Below, in pieces: positions 43,585-54,790 of a stretch of 64,000 nucleotides of DNA. Every line of letters begins with the position of its first letter. Positions within the stretch are counted from its first letter, which is position 1. The stretch comes from Streptomyces diacarni (lineage in GTDB: Bacteria > Actinomycetota > Actinomycetes > Streptomycetales > Streptomycetaceae). Position numbers and translations under genes: made by a program. The stretch lies in contig NZ_QOIN01000057.1 of assembly GCF_003323715.1 (NCBI RefSeq), positions 1 to 64,000 of the forward strand, read 5' to 3'. The notes under the pieces were generated by a model that had not been told where the DNA came from, did no database searches, and was given only the letters and a program-made list of their open reading frames with translations.

Positions 43585-43596
43585 TAACGTGCACCT
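43585..43596 (+). promoter_or_regulatory. -10 box TAACGT 6 nt before the GT-C-like GTG
   Basis: TAACGT (43585-43590), six bases, GTG 43597, no Shine-Dalgarno site. Two leaderless promoters back to back share the 112-bp divergent gap. Confidence 0.55.
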
Positions 43597-45294
43597 GTGG
43601 CACCAGAACCCTTCTCCGCACGCCCCCACGGCCCCGGCCACCGGCCGGACGGCCGCGCACCCCGCCAGCGCGAAGGACACGCGGGCGCGCCCCCGCAACC
43701 GCCCGCCCCCTCTGCCCCGGACACTCCCCCGTCCCCGGACGCTCCCTCGGACCCGGACGCTCCCTCGGACCTGCACGCCCCCGCGCAAACGACCGCCCCT
43801 TCACCATCGTCCGCAGACCGGTCGGCCGCCGGCGGACGCGGGCCCAGTGAGGCATCGGACGGGCGAAAGACGCGGCGCCGCGGCCCGGTGCTCGACCTGC
43901 TGGCCGTACTGGCCGCGGTCGCGCTGGTCTCCACTGCCGTCGTCATCGGATCGGCCATCGAACGCGAGCACGGCACCCTGCGGGTGCACTGGCCGCCCTT
44001 CTACGCCGAACTCGACCCCCACGTCGGCCCGGGCACCCCCTTCGCCCTGCTGATCGCCGCGGCCGTCGTGGTGCACGGGCGGACGGTGGCGGCACGGCTG
44101 CCGTGGCGGTGGCTGCCCCCGGCGGCGTGGGGTGCCTCCATGGCGTGGATCTGGTCGCTCGCCCTGGTGGACGGCTGGCACAGAGGGGTGGAGAACCAGC
44201 TCACCTCCGCCTACGAGTACCTCCAGGAGATCGACCGCTTCGACGACGTGGGCGCGGCGCTGCGCACGTTCACCGACCACATCCTGCTGCACTCTGCCGA
44301 CAACTGGGTGCCGCACGTGGCGGGCCACCCGCCCGGCGCCGTCCTCACCTTCGTCGGGCTGGACCGCCTTGGCCTGGGAGGCGGCCCCTGGGCGTCGGCC
44401 TTCGTCATCACCGTCGGGGCGTCAGCCGCCGCGGCCCTCCTGGTGGCCCTGCGCGCGCTGACGGACGAGGAACACGCCCGCAGGGCGGCCCCGTTCCTGG
44501 TGCTGGCACCCACCGCCGTGTGGGTCGGTGTGTCGGCGGACGGCTACTTCACCGCCGTCGCCGCGTGGGCGCTCGCCCTGCTCGCGCTGGCAGCCACCCG
44601 CACGGTCCGCGTGCCCTGGGCCGCCGCTCTGGGCTCCGGGCTCCTTTTCGGCCTCCTGTGCTACCTGTCCTACGGGCTCACCCTGTGCGCCCTGCTCGGC
44701 CTCACCGTCCTCGTGCTGGCACGCACGCTGCGGCCCCTGCCCTACGTGCTGGCCGGTGTCGCCGTGGTCGCCGCCGCGTTCACTCTGGCCGGTTTCAACT
44801 GGTGGGAGGCCTACCACCTGCTGACCGAGCGCTACTACCAGGGCGCGGCGGGCATCCGCCCCTACAGCTACTGGGTGTGGGGAAACCTGGCCTGCGCGGT
44901 CACCGTCGCCGGGCCCGCGGCGCTCGCGGGCGTACGACGCGCACTGGTGCGTGGAGCCGCCACGGGGCGGGAAACGATCGGTCGCCTGAGGGCGCGGCGA
45001 GCCGGCCGCCCCGAGAGCCCGGACCCGGCCGACGTCCGGCAACGGCCCGACGTCCGGCAACGGCCCGACGGCCGAAGCCGGCTCGTCGCACTCGTGCTGG
45101 CGGCCGCGCTCACCGTCGTCGTCGCCGACCTGTCCGGCATGAGCAAGGCCGAGACGGAGCGCATCTGGCTGCCCTTCCTCACCTGGCTGCTGCCCGCCGC
45201 GGCTCTCCTGCCGCGGGCGGGAGCCCGCTGGTGGCTCGCCGCACAGGCGGCCGTGGCCCTGCTCGTCAACCACGTGCTGCTGACGGGTTGGTGA
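43597..45294 (+). CDS. polytopic membrane protein, possible GT-C glycosyltransferase
   Basis: A 565-residue integral membrane protein. Residues 1-95 are a Pro/Ala/Asp cytoplasmic tail with SDPDAPSD repeats. About 10-11 hydrophobic helices follow. A loop with HVAGHPPGAV, a late loop NWWEAYHLLTERYYQG and the motif TERIWLPFLTW are typical of actinobacterial GT-C-like proteins annotated only as integral membrane proteins. A polyprenol-phosphate sugar donor would fit, and the GT2 nearby could make it. The GTG start is leaderless. Confidence 0.75.
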   Translation: MAPEPFSARPHGPGHRPDGRAPRQREGHAGAPPQPPAPSAPDTPPSPDAPSDPDAPSDLHAPAQTTAPSPSSADRSAAGGRGPSEASDGRKTRRRGPVLDLLAVLAAVALVSTAVVIGSAIEREHGTLRVHWPPFYAELDPHVGPGTPFALLIAAAVVVHGRTVAARLPWRWLPPAAWGASMAWIWSLALVDGWHRGVENQLTSAYEYLQEIDRFDDVGAALRTFTDHILLHSADNWVPHVAGHPPGAVLTFVGLDRLGLGGGPWASAFVITVGASAAAALLVALRALTDEEHARRAAPFLVLAPTAVWVGVSADGYFTAVAAWALALLALAATRTVRVPWAAALGSGLLFGLLCYLSYGLTLCALLGLTVLVLARTLRPLPYVLAGVAVVAAAFTLAGFNWWEAYHLLTERYYQGAAGIRPYSYWVWGNLACAVTVAGPAALAGVRRALVRGAATGRETIGRLRARRAGRPESPDPADVRQRPDVRQRPDGRSRLVALVLAAALTVVVADLSGMSKAETERIWLPFLTWLLPAAALLPRAGARWWLAAQAAVALLVNHVLLTGW

Positions 45295-45424
45295 GGGCCC
45301 GAGAAGCTCTGCGGGGCGTGAGCGGCGCCCGTTGTCGTACCCGGCACCTAGGCTGAGAGCCGATCGCTTCAGGAGGGGTGTCCGTGCGCCGCCGTGCCCG
45401 GACAGGAGTCGAGGAGAGCCGTCC

Positions 45425-47701
<2,277 letters not shown>

Positions 47702-47724
47702 GCGGCCGTGCGCAGTCGCCGGCC

Positions 47725-48579
47725 TCACCAGGAGGGGCGCGCGGTCACCCCGCCGTCGAGCACGAGATCGTGCCCGTTGATCCAGCGGGCGGCCGCCGAG
47801 GCGAGGAAGACGCAGGCGTCGCCCACCTCCTCGGCCGTGCCGAGGCGCCCGTCAGGTGCGGCCTCGCGCCACCTCCGCACCCCTTCGGGCCACTGCTCCT
47901 CGATGCCCTCGCGCCACACCAGGCCCGGCGAGACGGTGTTCACCCGCACTCCGAGCGGGCCGTACTCCTGGGCCGCGGCCCGCGCGTGGGCGACGATCGC
48001 GGCCTTGGAGGCGGCGTAGTGCGCGTGGCCCGGCGCGGGCTGGGCCGCCTCGATGGAGGCGATGTGGGTGACGGAGCCGCCGCCTGCGTCCGCCAGCAGC
48101 GGTGCGGCGGCCTGGGTGCAGCCGAAGACGCTGAGCAGGTTCGGCTCGAGCACCGCGCGCCACTCCCGCTCGGACATCCCGCACAGGTGAGTGACCGGCT
48201 GGGTGCCGGCGTTGTTGACGACGGCGCCGAGCCCCGCGTCGCGCCGCCACTCCGCCGCCTGCCCGACGACCGCGCGGCAGCCCGCCTCGGTGGACAGGTC
48301 TCCGTGGATGGCGCGGGCGACGCCGCCCGCCGCCTCGATGGACGCCACCGTCCGGCGGGCGCCTGCCTCGTCACCGCGGTAGTGCACGGCGACGGCCGCG
48401 CCCGCGGCGGCGAAGCGGTGCGCGATCCCGCGCCCGATGCCCCCGGAAGCACCGGTCACCAGAACGGTCCGCGGCCCGGATGCCGGGTCGGCCCGGCGTC
48501 CGGAGGCCGGGTCGGTCCCCGGCCCGGATACCGGGTCGGTCCGCGGCCCGGTCGTCGCCGCCTCGTCCCGCCGCGTCAT
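47725..48579 (-). CDS. short-chain dehydrogenase/reductase
   Basis: A 284-residue classical SDR. The first ~40 residues are degenerate TDPASG repeats. Then come the cofactor loop VLVTGASGGIGRGIA, NNAGTQP, catalytic Ser (HIASIEAA) and YAASKAAI. The C-terminus FLASAAARWINGHDLVLDGG matches FabG-like enzymes. It probably reduces a ketone with NAD(P)H. It is translationally coupled to DUF985 by an ATGA overlap and is 23 bp from the convergent UvrA-like gene. The substrate is unknown. Confidence 0.9.
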   Translation of the reverse strand: MTRRDEAATTGPRTDPVSGPGTDPASGRRADPASGPRTVLVTGASGGIGRGIAHRFAAAGAAVAVHYRGDEAGARRTVASIEAAGGVARAIHGDLSTEAGCRAVVGQAAEWRRDAGLGAVVNNAGTQPVTHLCGMSEREWRAVLEPNLLSVFGCTQAAAPLLADAGGGSVTHIASIEAAQPAPGHAHYAASKAAIVAHARAAAQEYGPLGVRVNTVSPGLVWREGIEEQWPEGVRRWREAAPDGRLGTAEEVGDACVFLASAAARWINGHDLVLDGGVTARPSW

Positions 48580-49088
48580 CGGCCCAGCCTCCGGATGGCC
48601 CCGGCATGTTCCGGGTACCGCAGGGCGAGCGCTTCCGCGTCCCCGTGTTCGTATCCCGCGTCCGTGTAGCCGGGCGCCATGGTGCAGCCGAAGAGACTCC
48701 AGGCGCCGCCCGCCGCGACCTGCGCGCCCATCCACGTCCCGGCCGCCACGGTGAGCTGCACGTGGTGTCCTGCGCCGAGCACGTCGGGGCCGAGCACGGG
48801 GCTGCGCGCCGTGCCGTCGGGTGCGAGGAGGAGCAGTTCGAGGGGGTCGCCGAGGTAGTGGTGCCAGATCTCGTCGTCGGGCAGCCGGTGCAGGGCGCAG
48901 TAGTCGTCCTGCGCGGCGGTCAGCAGCATCACGATCGCCGACCCCTCGGGCCGCCCGTCGCCGCGCCGCGGTCCTGCCCACAGTCGGCGGAACCGGCCGC
49001 CTTCGCGGGGCAGCGGCTCCAGTCCGAAGTGTGCGGCCAGCGCCTCGGCCTCTCGCGCGTCCCGCGCCTGTTCCCGTCCCTGTCGCAT
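48576..49088 (-). CDS. DUF985 cupin protein
   Basis: A 170-residue cupin_5 (DUF985) protein. Visible family motifs are SAIVMLLTAAQ, HRLPDDEIWHHYLGDPLELLLLAPDG and GAWSLFGCTMAPGY, which build the small beta-barrel. The role is unknown; homologues bind no assigned metal. It is the first gene of a two-gene operon with the SDR at 47725. Upstream is a 268-bp gap shared with the divergent STAS gene. Confidence 0.88.
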   Translation of the reverse strand: MRQGREQARDAREAEALAAHFGLEPLPREGGRFRRLWAGPRRGDGRPEGSAIVMLLTAAQDDYCALHRLPDDEIWHHYLGDPLELLLLAPDGTARSPVLGPDVLGAGHHVQLTVAAGTWMGAQVAAGGAWSLFGCTMAPGYTDAGYEHGDAEALALRYPEHAGAIRRLGR

Positions 49089-49356
49089 CCCTCATGCACT
49101 GCCCCTTCCGCGTGCGGGACATGCGCGGGGCGCAGGAGGCGCGGGAGGGCCCAGGGAAAACCGCCGACCCCCATGTCACTCGTAAGGGTGAGATCAAGGC
49201 ACTGAAGGGTTCGATATCCGCACTCACGCCCCAACCCCCACGAGGCGTGCCTAGAGTGCACTCGTTCGGCCCCGGACCCCGGCCGAACGAGGGAATCGCC
49301 GAGGAAATCGCCGTCGTGTCGCACCACCGTGCCACCCGCAGCGGAAGGGGTCATTC

Positions 49357-49716
49357 ATGGTCGCCGTCCCCCGCCCCGACGCCCCGGAGCCCACCCGGTT
49401 CCGGATCGTACGCGCGAGGGGCGAGCTGGACATCGCCACGCTGCCCGAGCTGGAGACCGACCTGGTGCGGGCGTTCGGGCCCCCGGGGCCGCCCCGCGTC
49501 GTGCTGGACATGCGGAAGGTGACGTTCCTGGACTGCTCCGTGGTCCGCGTCCTGATGCGGGCCCGCGGAAGGGCGCTGTCCCGGGACGGCTCGCTCGTGC
49601 TGGTGTGCGCGCACGTGCCGGTCGGCAGGCTGCTGCGCCAGTTGGAGCTGGAGCACCGGCTGCCCGCCTACGCCTCGGTGGACGACGCCTGCTGCGGCGC
49701 ACAAGTCAGCCGGTAA
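49357..49716 (+). CDS. STAS-domain anti-anti-sigma factor
   Basis: A 119-residue SpoIIAA/RsbV-like protein. The beta-strand RIVRARGELDIATLPEL and the phosphorylation loop VTFLDCSVVRVLMRARG (Asp-Cys-Ser) are diagnostic. Phosphorylation of that Ser by an RsbW-type kinase and removal by SpoIIE phosphatases would control release of a sigma factor. Both activities are encoded elsewhere in the window (2813-5029, 26570-27931), but pairing is only a guess. ATG 49357 has AAGGGG 6 nt upstream. Confidence 0.88.
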   Translation: MVAVPRPDAPEPTRFRIVRARGELDIATLPELETDLVRAFGPPGPPRVVLDMRKVTFLDCSVVRVLMRARGRALSRDGSLVLVCAHVPVGRLLRQLELEHRLPAYASVDDACCGAQVSR

Positions 49717-49925
49717 CCGGGCAGCCGCGGACATCCCGCGGTCGCGACCACAACGACCACAACGACCAATACTTTTCTTGCCGCCGAAGGGCAGACACCG
49801 CCGTGGCGGGCGGGCAGCATGTGGGCTTCCCCCGCCGCCGCCGGTCCGGACGTCCCCCTCAGCACCGGGCCGGCGGCGGGTCACCCCCGTCCCTGCGGAC
49901 TGCCCCGGAAAGGCGGTGTCCCCGC

Positions 49926-50909
49926 GTGCGCACGCGCGCCCTGCTCTCCCCCCTGGCAGCCGCGGTGGTCGTGCTGCTCGTACCGCCGCTGATCACGACC
50001 GGCAGCGGCACCTCGGGCGGCACGAACATCCCCGGTCTGCGCTTCATGGTGCCCAACACCCCCGGCGGCGGCTACGACATCACGGCCCGTACCGCGGCCA
50101 AGAACGCCGAGGACGCCGGGCTCAACCACAACATCGAGGTGTTCAATCTGCCCGGCGCAGGCGGCACCGTGGGCCTGTCCCGCCTGGTGAACGAGCGCGG
50201 CAACGGCAAGCTGGCCATGTCCATGGGCCTCGGCGTCGTCGGAGCCGTCCACACCAACCACGCGCCCTCCACGCTGGCCGACGCGACGCCGATCGCGCGG
50301 CTGACGGAGGAGCCGGACATCGTGGTCGTCCCGAAGAAGTCCAAGTACAAGACGTTCGACCAGCTGCTGGCCGACTGGAAGAAGGATCCGGGCGCTCTTC
50401 CCGTGGGCGGCGGCTCCTCCGCGGGCGGCCCGGACCATCTGGCGCCGATGCTGATGGCCCGCGCCGCCGGCATCGACCCGAAATCCGTGAACTACGTGCC
50501 GTTCGACGGCGGTGGCGAGCTGCTGGCCTCCGTCCTCGGCGGCAAGGTGAAGTTCGGTGTCTCGGGACTCGGCGAGTACCGGGACCAGATCGAGTCGGGC
50601 GAACTGCGGCTGCTCGCCGTCACCGGCCCCGAGCGGGTCAGGGGCTTCGACGCGCCCACCCTCAAGGAGTCCGGTCTCGACGTGGAGTTCACCAACTGGC
50701 GCGGCTTGATGGCCCCGCCCGGCCTGTCCGAAGCACAGCGCGACAAGCTGATCCGCTTCGTGCGCGAACTGCGCCACTCGAAGGAGTGGAAGGAGTCGCT
50801 GCGCACCAACGGCTGGGACGACGCCTGGCTGCCCGGTGAGAAGTACGGCCGCTTCCTCAAGAGCGAGGACGAGCGCGTCGACACGGTACTGAAGGAGCTG
50901 GGCCGGTGA
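49926..50909 (+). CDS. tctC: tripartite tricarboxylate transporter substrate-binding protein (TctC/Bug)
   Basis: A 327-residue periplasmic-type binding protein. A short signal or anchor (LLSPLAAAVVVLLVPPLITTG) has no lipobox. The Bug-family fold includes PNTPGGGYDITAR, NLPGAGGTVGLSRLV, VGGGSSAGGPDHL and APPGLSEAQRDKL. It captures a carboxylate, often a citrate-like one, and passes it to TctAB. GTG 49926 is upstream-linked to AAAGGCGGTG. It is the first gene of tctCBA, with a GTGA overlap to tctB. Confidence 0.9.
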   Translation: MRTRALLSPLAAAVVVLLVPPLITTGSGTSGGTNIPGLRFMVPNTPGGGYDITARTAAKNAEDAGLNHNIEVFNLPGAGGTVGLSRLVNERGNGKLAMSMGLGVVGAVHTNHAPSTLADATPIARLTEEPDIVVVPKKSKYKTFDQLLADWKKDPGALPVGGGSSAGGPDHLAPMLMARAAGIDPKSVNYVPFDGGGELLASVLGGKVKFGVSGLGEYRDQIESGELRLLAVTGPERVRGFDAPTLKESGLDVEFTNWRGLMAPPGLSEAQRDKLIRFVRELRHSKEWKESLRTNGWDDAWLPGEKYGRFLKSEDERVDTVLKELGR

Positions 50910-51469
50910 GCACGCCCGAGACCCCACCCCCCGCGGACGCTTCCGCCGCGCCCCCTCCCCCCGCCGAACGGCCCACGGGGCTGCGCGCCTACTCCGAGCT
51001 CGGCGTCTGCGCCCTGCTGCTGGCCGTCGGCGTGCTCGTGCTGGTGGACGCGGTCACGATGGAGACCGTCGCCTCCGTACGCGGGCCCGTCGGCCCTCGC
51101 ACCGTCCCGCTGATCGTCGGGATCGCGCTGCTGGTCGTCGCCGTGCTGCTCGCGGTGGACGTGCTGCGCGGCGGGCGCGGCGAGGCCGAGGGCGGCGAGG
51201 ACGTGGATCTGAGCGAACCCGGCGACTGGCGGACGGTGGCCCTGCTCGCGGGCGTCTTCCTCGCGTTCGCCGCCCTGATCGACCCGCTCGGCTTCCCCCT
51301 GTCCGGGGCACTGCTGTTCTGGGGGTCGGCGTACGCGCTGGGCAGCCGCACCCACACGCTCACCCGCGACCCCCTGATCGCGGCCGGCCTCTCGGTGGCC
51401 ACCTACGTCGTCTTCCACACGCTCCTCGGCGTGCAACTGCCGGGCGGACCGCTGATGGGAGTGGTGTAA
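50906..51469 (+). CDS. tctB: tripartite tricarboxylate transporter small membrane subunit (TctB)
   Basis: A 187-residue membrane protein. About four helices (ELGVCALLLAVGVLVLVDAV; VPLIVGIALLVVAVLLAVDVL; TVALLAGVFLAFAALIDPLGFPLSGALLFWGSA; and a last one near residue 160, YVVFHTLLGVQLPGG) are typical of TctB. It works with TctA in sodium-linked uptake. The start overlaps the tctC stop. Confidence 0.9.
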   Translation: MSTPETPPPADASAAPPPPAERPTGLRAYSELGVCALLLAVGVLVLVDAVTMETVASVRGPVGPRTVPLIVGIALLVVAVLLAVDVLRGGRGEAEGGEDVDLSEPGDWRTVALLAGVFLAFAALIDPLGFPLSGALLFWGSAYALGSRTHTLTRDPLIAAGLSVATYVVFHTLLGVQLPGGPLMGVV

Positions 51470-51472
51470 CCG

Positions 51473-53014
51473 ATGGATGTCATGCTCTCGGCGAGCTCGG
51501 CGAGCTCCCTGATCGACGGTTTCGGTACCGCGCTCACCCCGCTCAACCTGCTGTGGGCCGCCACCGGCGTCCTGTTGGGCACCGCCATCGGCGTCCTGCC
51601 CGGCATCGGGCCCGCCATGGCCGTCGCCCTGCTGCTGCCCGTCACCTACGGGCTCGATCCGACAGCCGCCTTCATCATGTTCGCCGGCATCTACTACGGC
51701 GGCATGTTCGGCGGCTCGACCACGTCGATCCTGCTCAACACCCCAGGCGAGAGCGCCGCCGTGATCGCCGCCATCGAAGGCAATCCGATGGCCAAATCGG
51801 GGCGCGGCTCCCAGGCGCTGGCGGCGGCGGCCGTCGGCCACTTCGCGGGCGGCATGATCGGTACGACCCTGCTGGTCGTCCTCGCGCCGACCGTCGCGGA
51901 CCTGGCCGTGGACATCGGCGCCCCCGACTACTTCGCCATCATGGTGCTGGCCTTCATCGCCGTCACCTCCGTCCTCGGCTCCTCCCGCGTGCGCGGCTTC
52001 GCCTCCCTGCTGATCGGACTGACCATCGGACTGGTCGGCCTCGACCAGATGACGGGCCAGCAGCGGCTGACGTTCGGCAGCCTCCAACTCTCCGACGGCA
52101 TCGACGTGGTGATCGTCGCCGTCGGCCTCTTCGCCATCGGAGAGGCCCTGTGGGTGGCAGCCCACCTGCGGCGCGGCGGACAAGGCGCCATCCCCGTCGG
52201 CCGCCCGTGGCTGGGCCGCCACGAGCTGCGGCGCACCTGGAAGCCGTGGCTGCGCGGGCCCGTCATCGGCTTCCCCTTCGGCGCCATCCCGGCAGGCGGC
52301 GCGGAGATCCCCACGTTCCTCTCCTACATCACCGAGAAGCGCCTCTCGAAGAACAAGCAGGAGTTCGGCAAGGGCGCCATCGAGGGCGTCGCCGGACCCG
52401 AGTCGGCGGCCTCCGCCTCGGCCGCGGGCACGCTGGTCTCCATGCTGACACTCGGCCTGCCCACCACGGCCGTCGCGGCCGTGATGCTCGCCGCCTTCCA
52501 GCAGTACGGCATCCAGCCGGGACCGCTGCTGTTCGAACGCGAACCCGAGCTGGTGTGGGGCCTGATCGCCTCGCTGTTCGTCGGCATGGTGATGCTGCTC
52601 GTCCTCAACCTGCCGCTCGCCCCCGTCTGGTCGAAGCTCCTGCGCGTCCCGCGGCCCTACCTGTACGCGGGCATCCTCTTCTTCGCAGCCGTCGGCGCCT
52701 ACGCGGTGGGCGGTGAGGCGATCGACCTCGTCATCCTGCTGATCATCGGCCTCATCGGACTCATGATGCGCCGCTACGGGCTGCCCGTCCTGCCCGCCAT
52801 CATCGGCGTCATCCTCGGCCCCAACGCCGAGCAACAGCTGCGCAGGGCGCTGCAGATCAGCGACGGCAGCGTCACGGGGCTGGTCAACACGCCCTTCGCG
52901 GTGACCGTCTACGCGATCATCGTCGTCCTCCTCGCCTGGCCGTGGCTGAAACGGCTGCTGCCGAGTGCGCGCCGGAGCGAGGGGCGGCGCGAACGCGTGG
53001 AGGACGGCGGCTGA
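51473..53014 (+). CDS. tctA: tripartite tricarboxylate transporter large membrane subunit (TctA)
   Basis: A 513-residue polytopic protein with about 11-12 helices. The TctA hallmarks [36 protein letters not shown] and [19 protein letters not shown] are clear. ATG 51473 is 3 bp after tctB, so all three subunits are co-translated. No catabolic gene or the usual two-component sensor is adjacent, so the substrate cannot be named. A terminator follows at 53123. Confidence 0.93.
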   Translation: MDVMLSASSASSLIDGFGTALTPLNLLWAATGVLLGTAIGVLPGIGPAMAVALLLPVTYGLDPTAAFIMFAGIYYGGMFGGSTTSILLNTPGESAAVIAAIEGNPMAKSGRGSQALAAAAVGHFAGGMIGTTLLVVLAPTVADLAVDIGAPDYFAIMVLAFIAVTSVLGSSRVRGFASLLIGLTIGLVGLDQMTGQQRLTFGSLQLSDGIDVVIVAVGLFAIGEALWVAAHLRRGGQGAIPVGRPWLGRHELRRTWKPWLRGPVIGFPFGAIPAGGAEIPTFLSYITEKRLSKNKQEFGKGAIEGVAGPESAASASAAGTLVSMLTLGLPTTAVAAVMLAAFQQYGIQPGPLLFEREPELVWGLIASLFVGMVMLLVLNLPLAPVWSKLLRVPRPYLYAGILFFAAVGAYAVGGEAIDLVILLIIGLIGLMMRRYGLPVLPAIIGVILGPNAEQQLRRALQISDGSVTGLVNTPFAVTVYAIIVVLLAWPWLKRLLPSARRSEGRRERVEDGG

Positions 53015-53035
53015 ACCAGGCGCGCTGCCGCGCCG

Positions 53036-53104
53036 CTCCCCCCTCCCCTCCCCTCCCCTCCCCTCCGCTCCTCTCCTCTTCCCTTCTCTCCTCCCCCTCT
53101 CCCG
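53036..53104. repeat. 69-nt polypyrimidine tract with CCCCT repeats
   Basis: From 53036 to 53104 the plus strand is C or T except for one G at about 53067. It begins with five CCCCT-like units. The minus strand therefore has four or more GGGG runs one base apart, a strong G-quadruplex or H-DNA candidate, just after tctA. Confidence 0.85.
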
Positions 53105-53122
53105 CCGCAAGGGACTCCCCCC

Positions 53123-53160
53123 GGGCGCGGGCCTCCGAAACCGGAGGTCCGCGCCCTTCT
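53123..53160 (+). terminator. tct operon terminator
   Basis: A 15-bp stem (53123-53137 with 53142-53156, one G-T pair) with an AAAC loop, followed by TTCT, 109 bp after tctA. Confidence 0.75.
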
Positions 53161-53179
53161 GTCGTCCGGCCCGCCACCC

Positions 53180-53260
53180 TGTGGAATTGGTTTGGTAAAG
53201 TAACTATTAACGCTTTCTTGACTACCTCTTTGCCTGATCATGTGCAAGAGGCCGGACGCC
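53180..53260 (+). promoter_or_regulatory. AT-rich promoter region of the antiporter gene
   Basis: Bases 53184-53246 are unusually AT-rich for this genome (GGTAAAGTAACTATTAACG). They include TTGACT at 53218-53223 and an imperfect inverted repeat CCTCTTTGC/GCAAGAGG (53225-53233/53244-53251) around TGATCA. No clean -10 box is seen at 17 bases. Confidence 0.4.
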
Positions 53261-53338
53261 AGGAGGAGCCATCAGCTTGCCGACGCCCGACCATCCCGCA
53301 GTTGCCCGCACGCCCCTCATCTCCCCGGGGGACTGAGC

Positions 53339-54604
53339 ATGGGCCACGCCGACACCCTGCTCGCCATGGGCGGCGCCTTCGTCGCCGCCGCTGTCCTCGC
53401 CCGCCTCGGCAACCGCATCGGACTGCCGACGATCCCCCTGTTCATCCTCGCCGGGATCCTTCTCGGCCCCCACACCCCCGGCTACGTCCTGGTCGACGAC
53501 CCGCACGAGCTGGAAATGCTCTCCACCCTCGGGCTCGTCCTGCTGCTCTTCTACCTCGGGCTCGAGTTCCACGTGGGAGACCTCAAAGCAGGCGGCCGCA
53601 AAATGGCGCTCGCCGGCGGCATCTACCTCGTCCTGAACGTCGGCGCCGGCCTCGGCTTCGGCTTCGCCCTCGGCTGGGGCACCTCCGAGGCGCTGGTACT
53701 CGCCGGAGTGCTGGGCATCTCCTCCTCGGCCATCGTCACCAAGACGCTGGTCGACCTCGGCCGCCTCGGCAATGCCGAGACCAAACCCATCCTGGGCATC
53801 ATCGTCGTCGACGACATCTTCCTCGCCCTCTACCTGGCGGCGCTCCAGCCCGTGCTCACCGGTGCCGACGAGGCGGGCACGGCGCTGCTCCAGATCGCCA
53901 AGGCGTTCGCCTTCCTCCTGGTACTCGGGCTCGCGGCCCGCTTCGGCAACCGCGTGATCAACAGGCTGTTCGCCACCCGGGACAACGAACTCCTCGTCAT
54001 CTCCTTCCTCGGCGCAGCCGTGCTGGTCGCGGGTGTCGCGGAGGAGTTCGGCGTCGCCGACGCCATCGGCGCCTTCATGGTCGGCCTCATGCTCGGCAAC
54101 ACCGCCTCGGGCGACCGCATCCGCGAACTCGTCCACCCGCTGAGAGACGCCTTCGGCGCCATCTTCTTCTTCGGCTTCGGCCTGTCCATCGACCCCGGCG
54201 ACCTGCCCACGGTCCTCGTGCCCGTCCTCCTGGCAGTGGCCCTGACCCTGGCGATGAACGTCCTCTCGGGCGTGTGCACCGCCCGCATCTACGCGTTCGG
54301 AGCACGGCCGGCGGCCAACGTCGCCACCACGCTGCTGGCCCGTGGCGAGTTCTCCCTCATCCTCGCGGCCATGGCCGCGGCCGCCGGCCTCGACGACCGC
54401 CTCGCCCCCTTCATCGCCGGGTACGTCCTCATCCTGGCCGTACTCTCCCCCCTGCTCACCGGCCAGACCTCACGCATCCCGGCAAGTCCCTCCACCACGA
54501 AGGAGCCCCCCTCCGACACCGCCCCGACCTCCGCGGCCTCCCAGGAGTCCTCGGGGAACGGGACCGCTTCGGACCGGCCGTCCTACGCGGAACCCCCCGC
54601 CTGA
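53339..54604 (+). CDS. CPA2-family monovalent cation:proton antiporter
   Basis: A 421-residue Kef/KhtU-like membrane protein with about 11-12 helices. Family motifs are GLPTIPLFILAGILLGP, LLLFYLGLEF, GISSSAIVTKTL, and the ion-site region IIVVDDIFLALYL. There is no C-terminal TrkA-N domain; the last 45 residues are a Ser/Thr/Pro tail. It would exchange K+ or Na+ for protons. The ATG at 53339 has GGGGGA 6 nt upstream. It ends at a 36-bp palindrome shared with the DedA gene. Confidence 0.9.
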   Translation: MGHADTLLAMGGAFVAAAVLARLGNRIGLPTIPLFILAGILLGPHTPGYVLVDDPHELEMLSTLGLVLLLFYLGLEFHVGDLKAGGRKMALAGGIYLVLNVGAGLGFGFALGWGTSEALVLAGVLGISSSAIVTKTLVDLGRLGNAETKPILGIIVVDDIFLALYLAALQPVLTGADEAGTALLQIAKAFAFLLVLGLAARFGNRVINRLFATRDNELLVISFLGAAVLVAGVAEEFGVADAIGAFMVGLMLGNTASGDRIRELVHPLRDAFGAIFFFGFGLSIDPGDLPTVLVPVLLAVALTLAMNVLSGVCTARIYAFGARPAANVATTLLARGEFSLILAAMAAAAGLDDRLAPFIAGYVLILAVLSPLLTGQTSRIPASPSTTKEPPSDTAPTSAASQESSGNGTASDRPSYAEPPA

Positions 54605-54630
54605 CCGGCACGCGCGACGCCCACAGCGCA

Positions 54631-54666
54631 CGGGCCCCGGCACCGCGATCGCGGTGCCGGGGCCCG
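54631..54666. terminator. 36-bp perfect palindrome, bidirectional terminator
   Basis: Bases 54631-54648 and 54649-54666 are exact inverted copies. The hairpin lies between convergent antiporter and DedA genes and is followed by ACTTTGCTC on the plus strand. Confidence 0.75.
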
Positions 54667-54790
54667 GTACTTTGCTCGCACCACACGAACCGCTGTGGCC
54701 CGAGGCGACAGCGGCAGGCCGGCTCGAAACCCCTGGCGACAGGCGACGGGCCGGCCCGGAACCCTCCAACGGCAGACCGGCCCGGACCTT

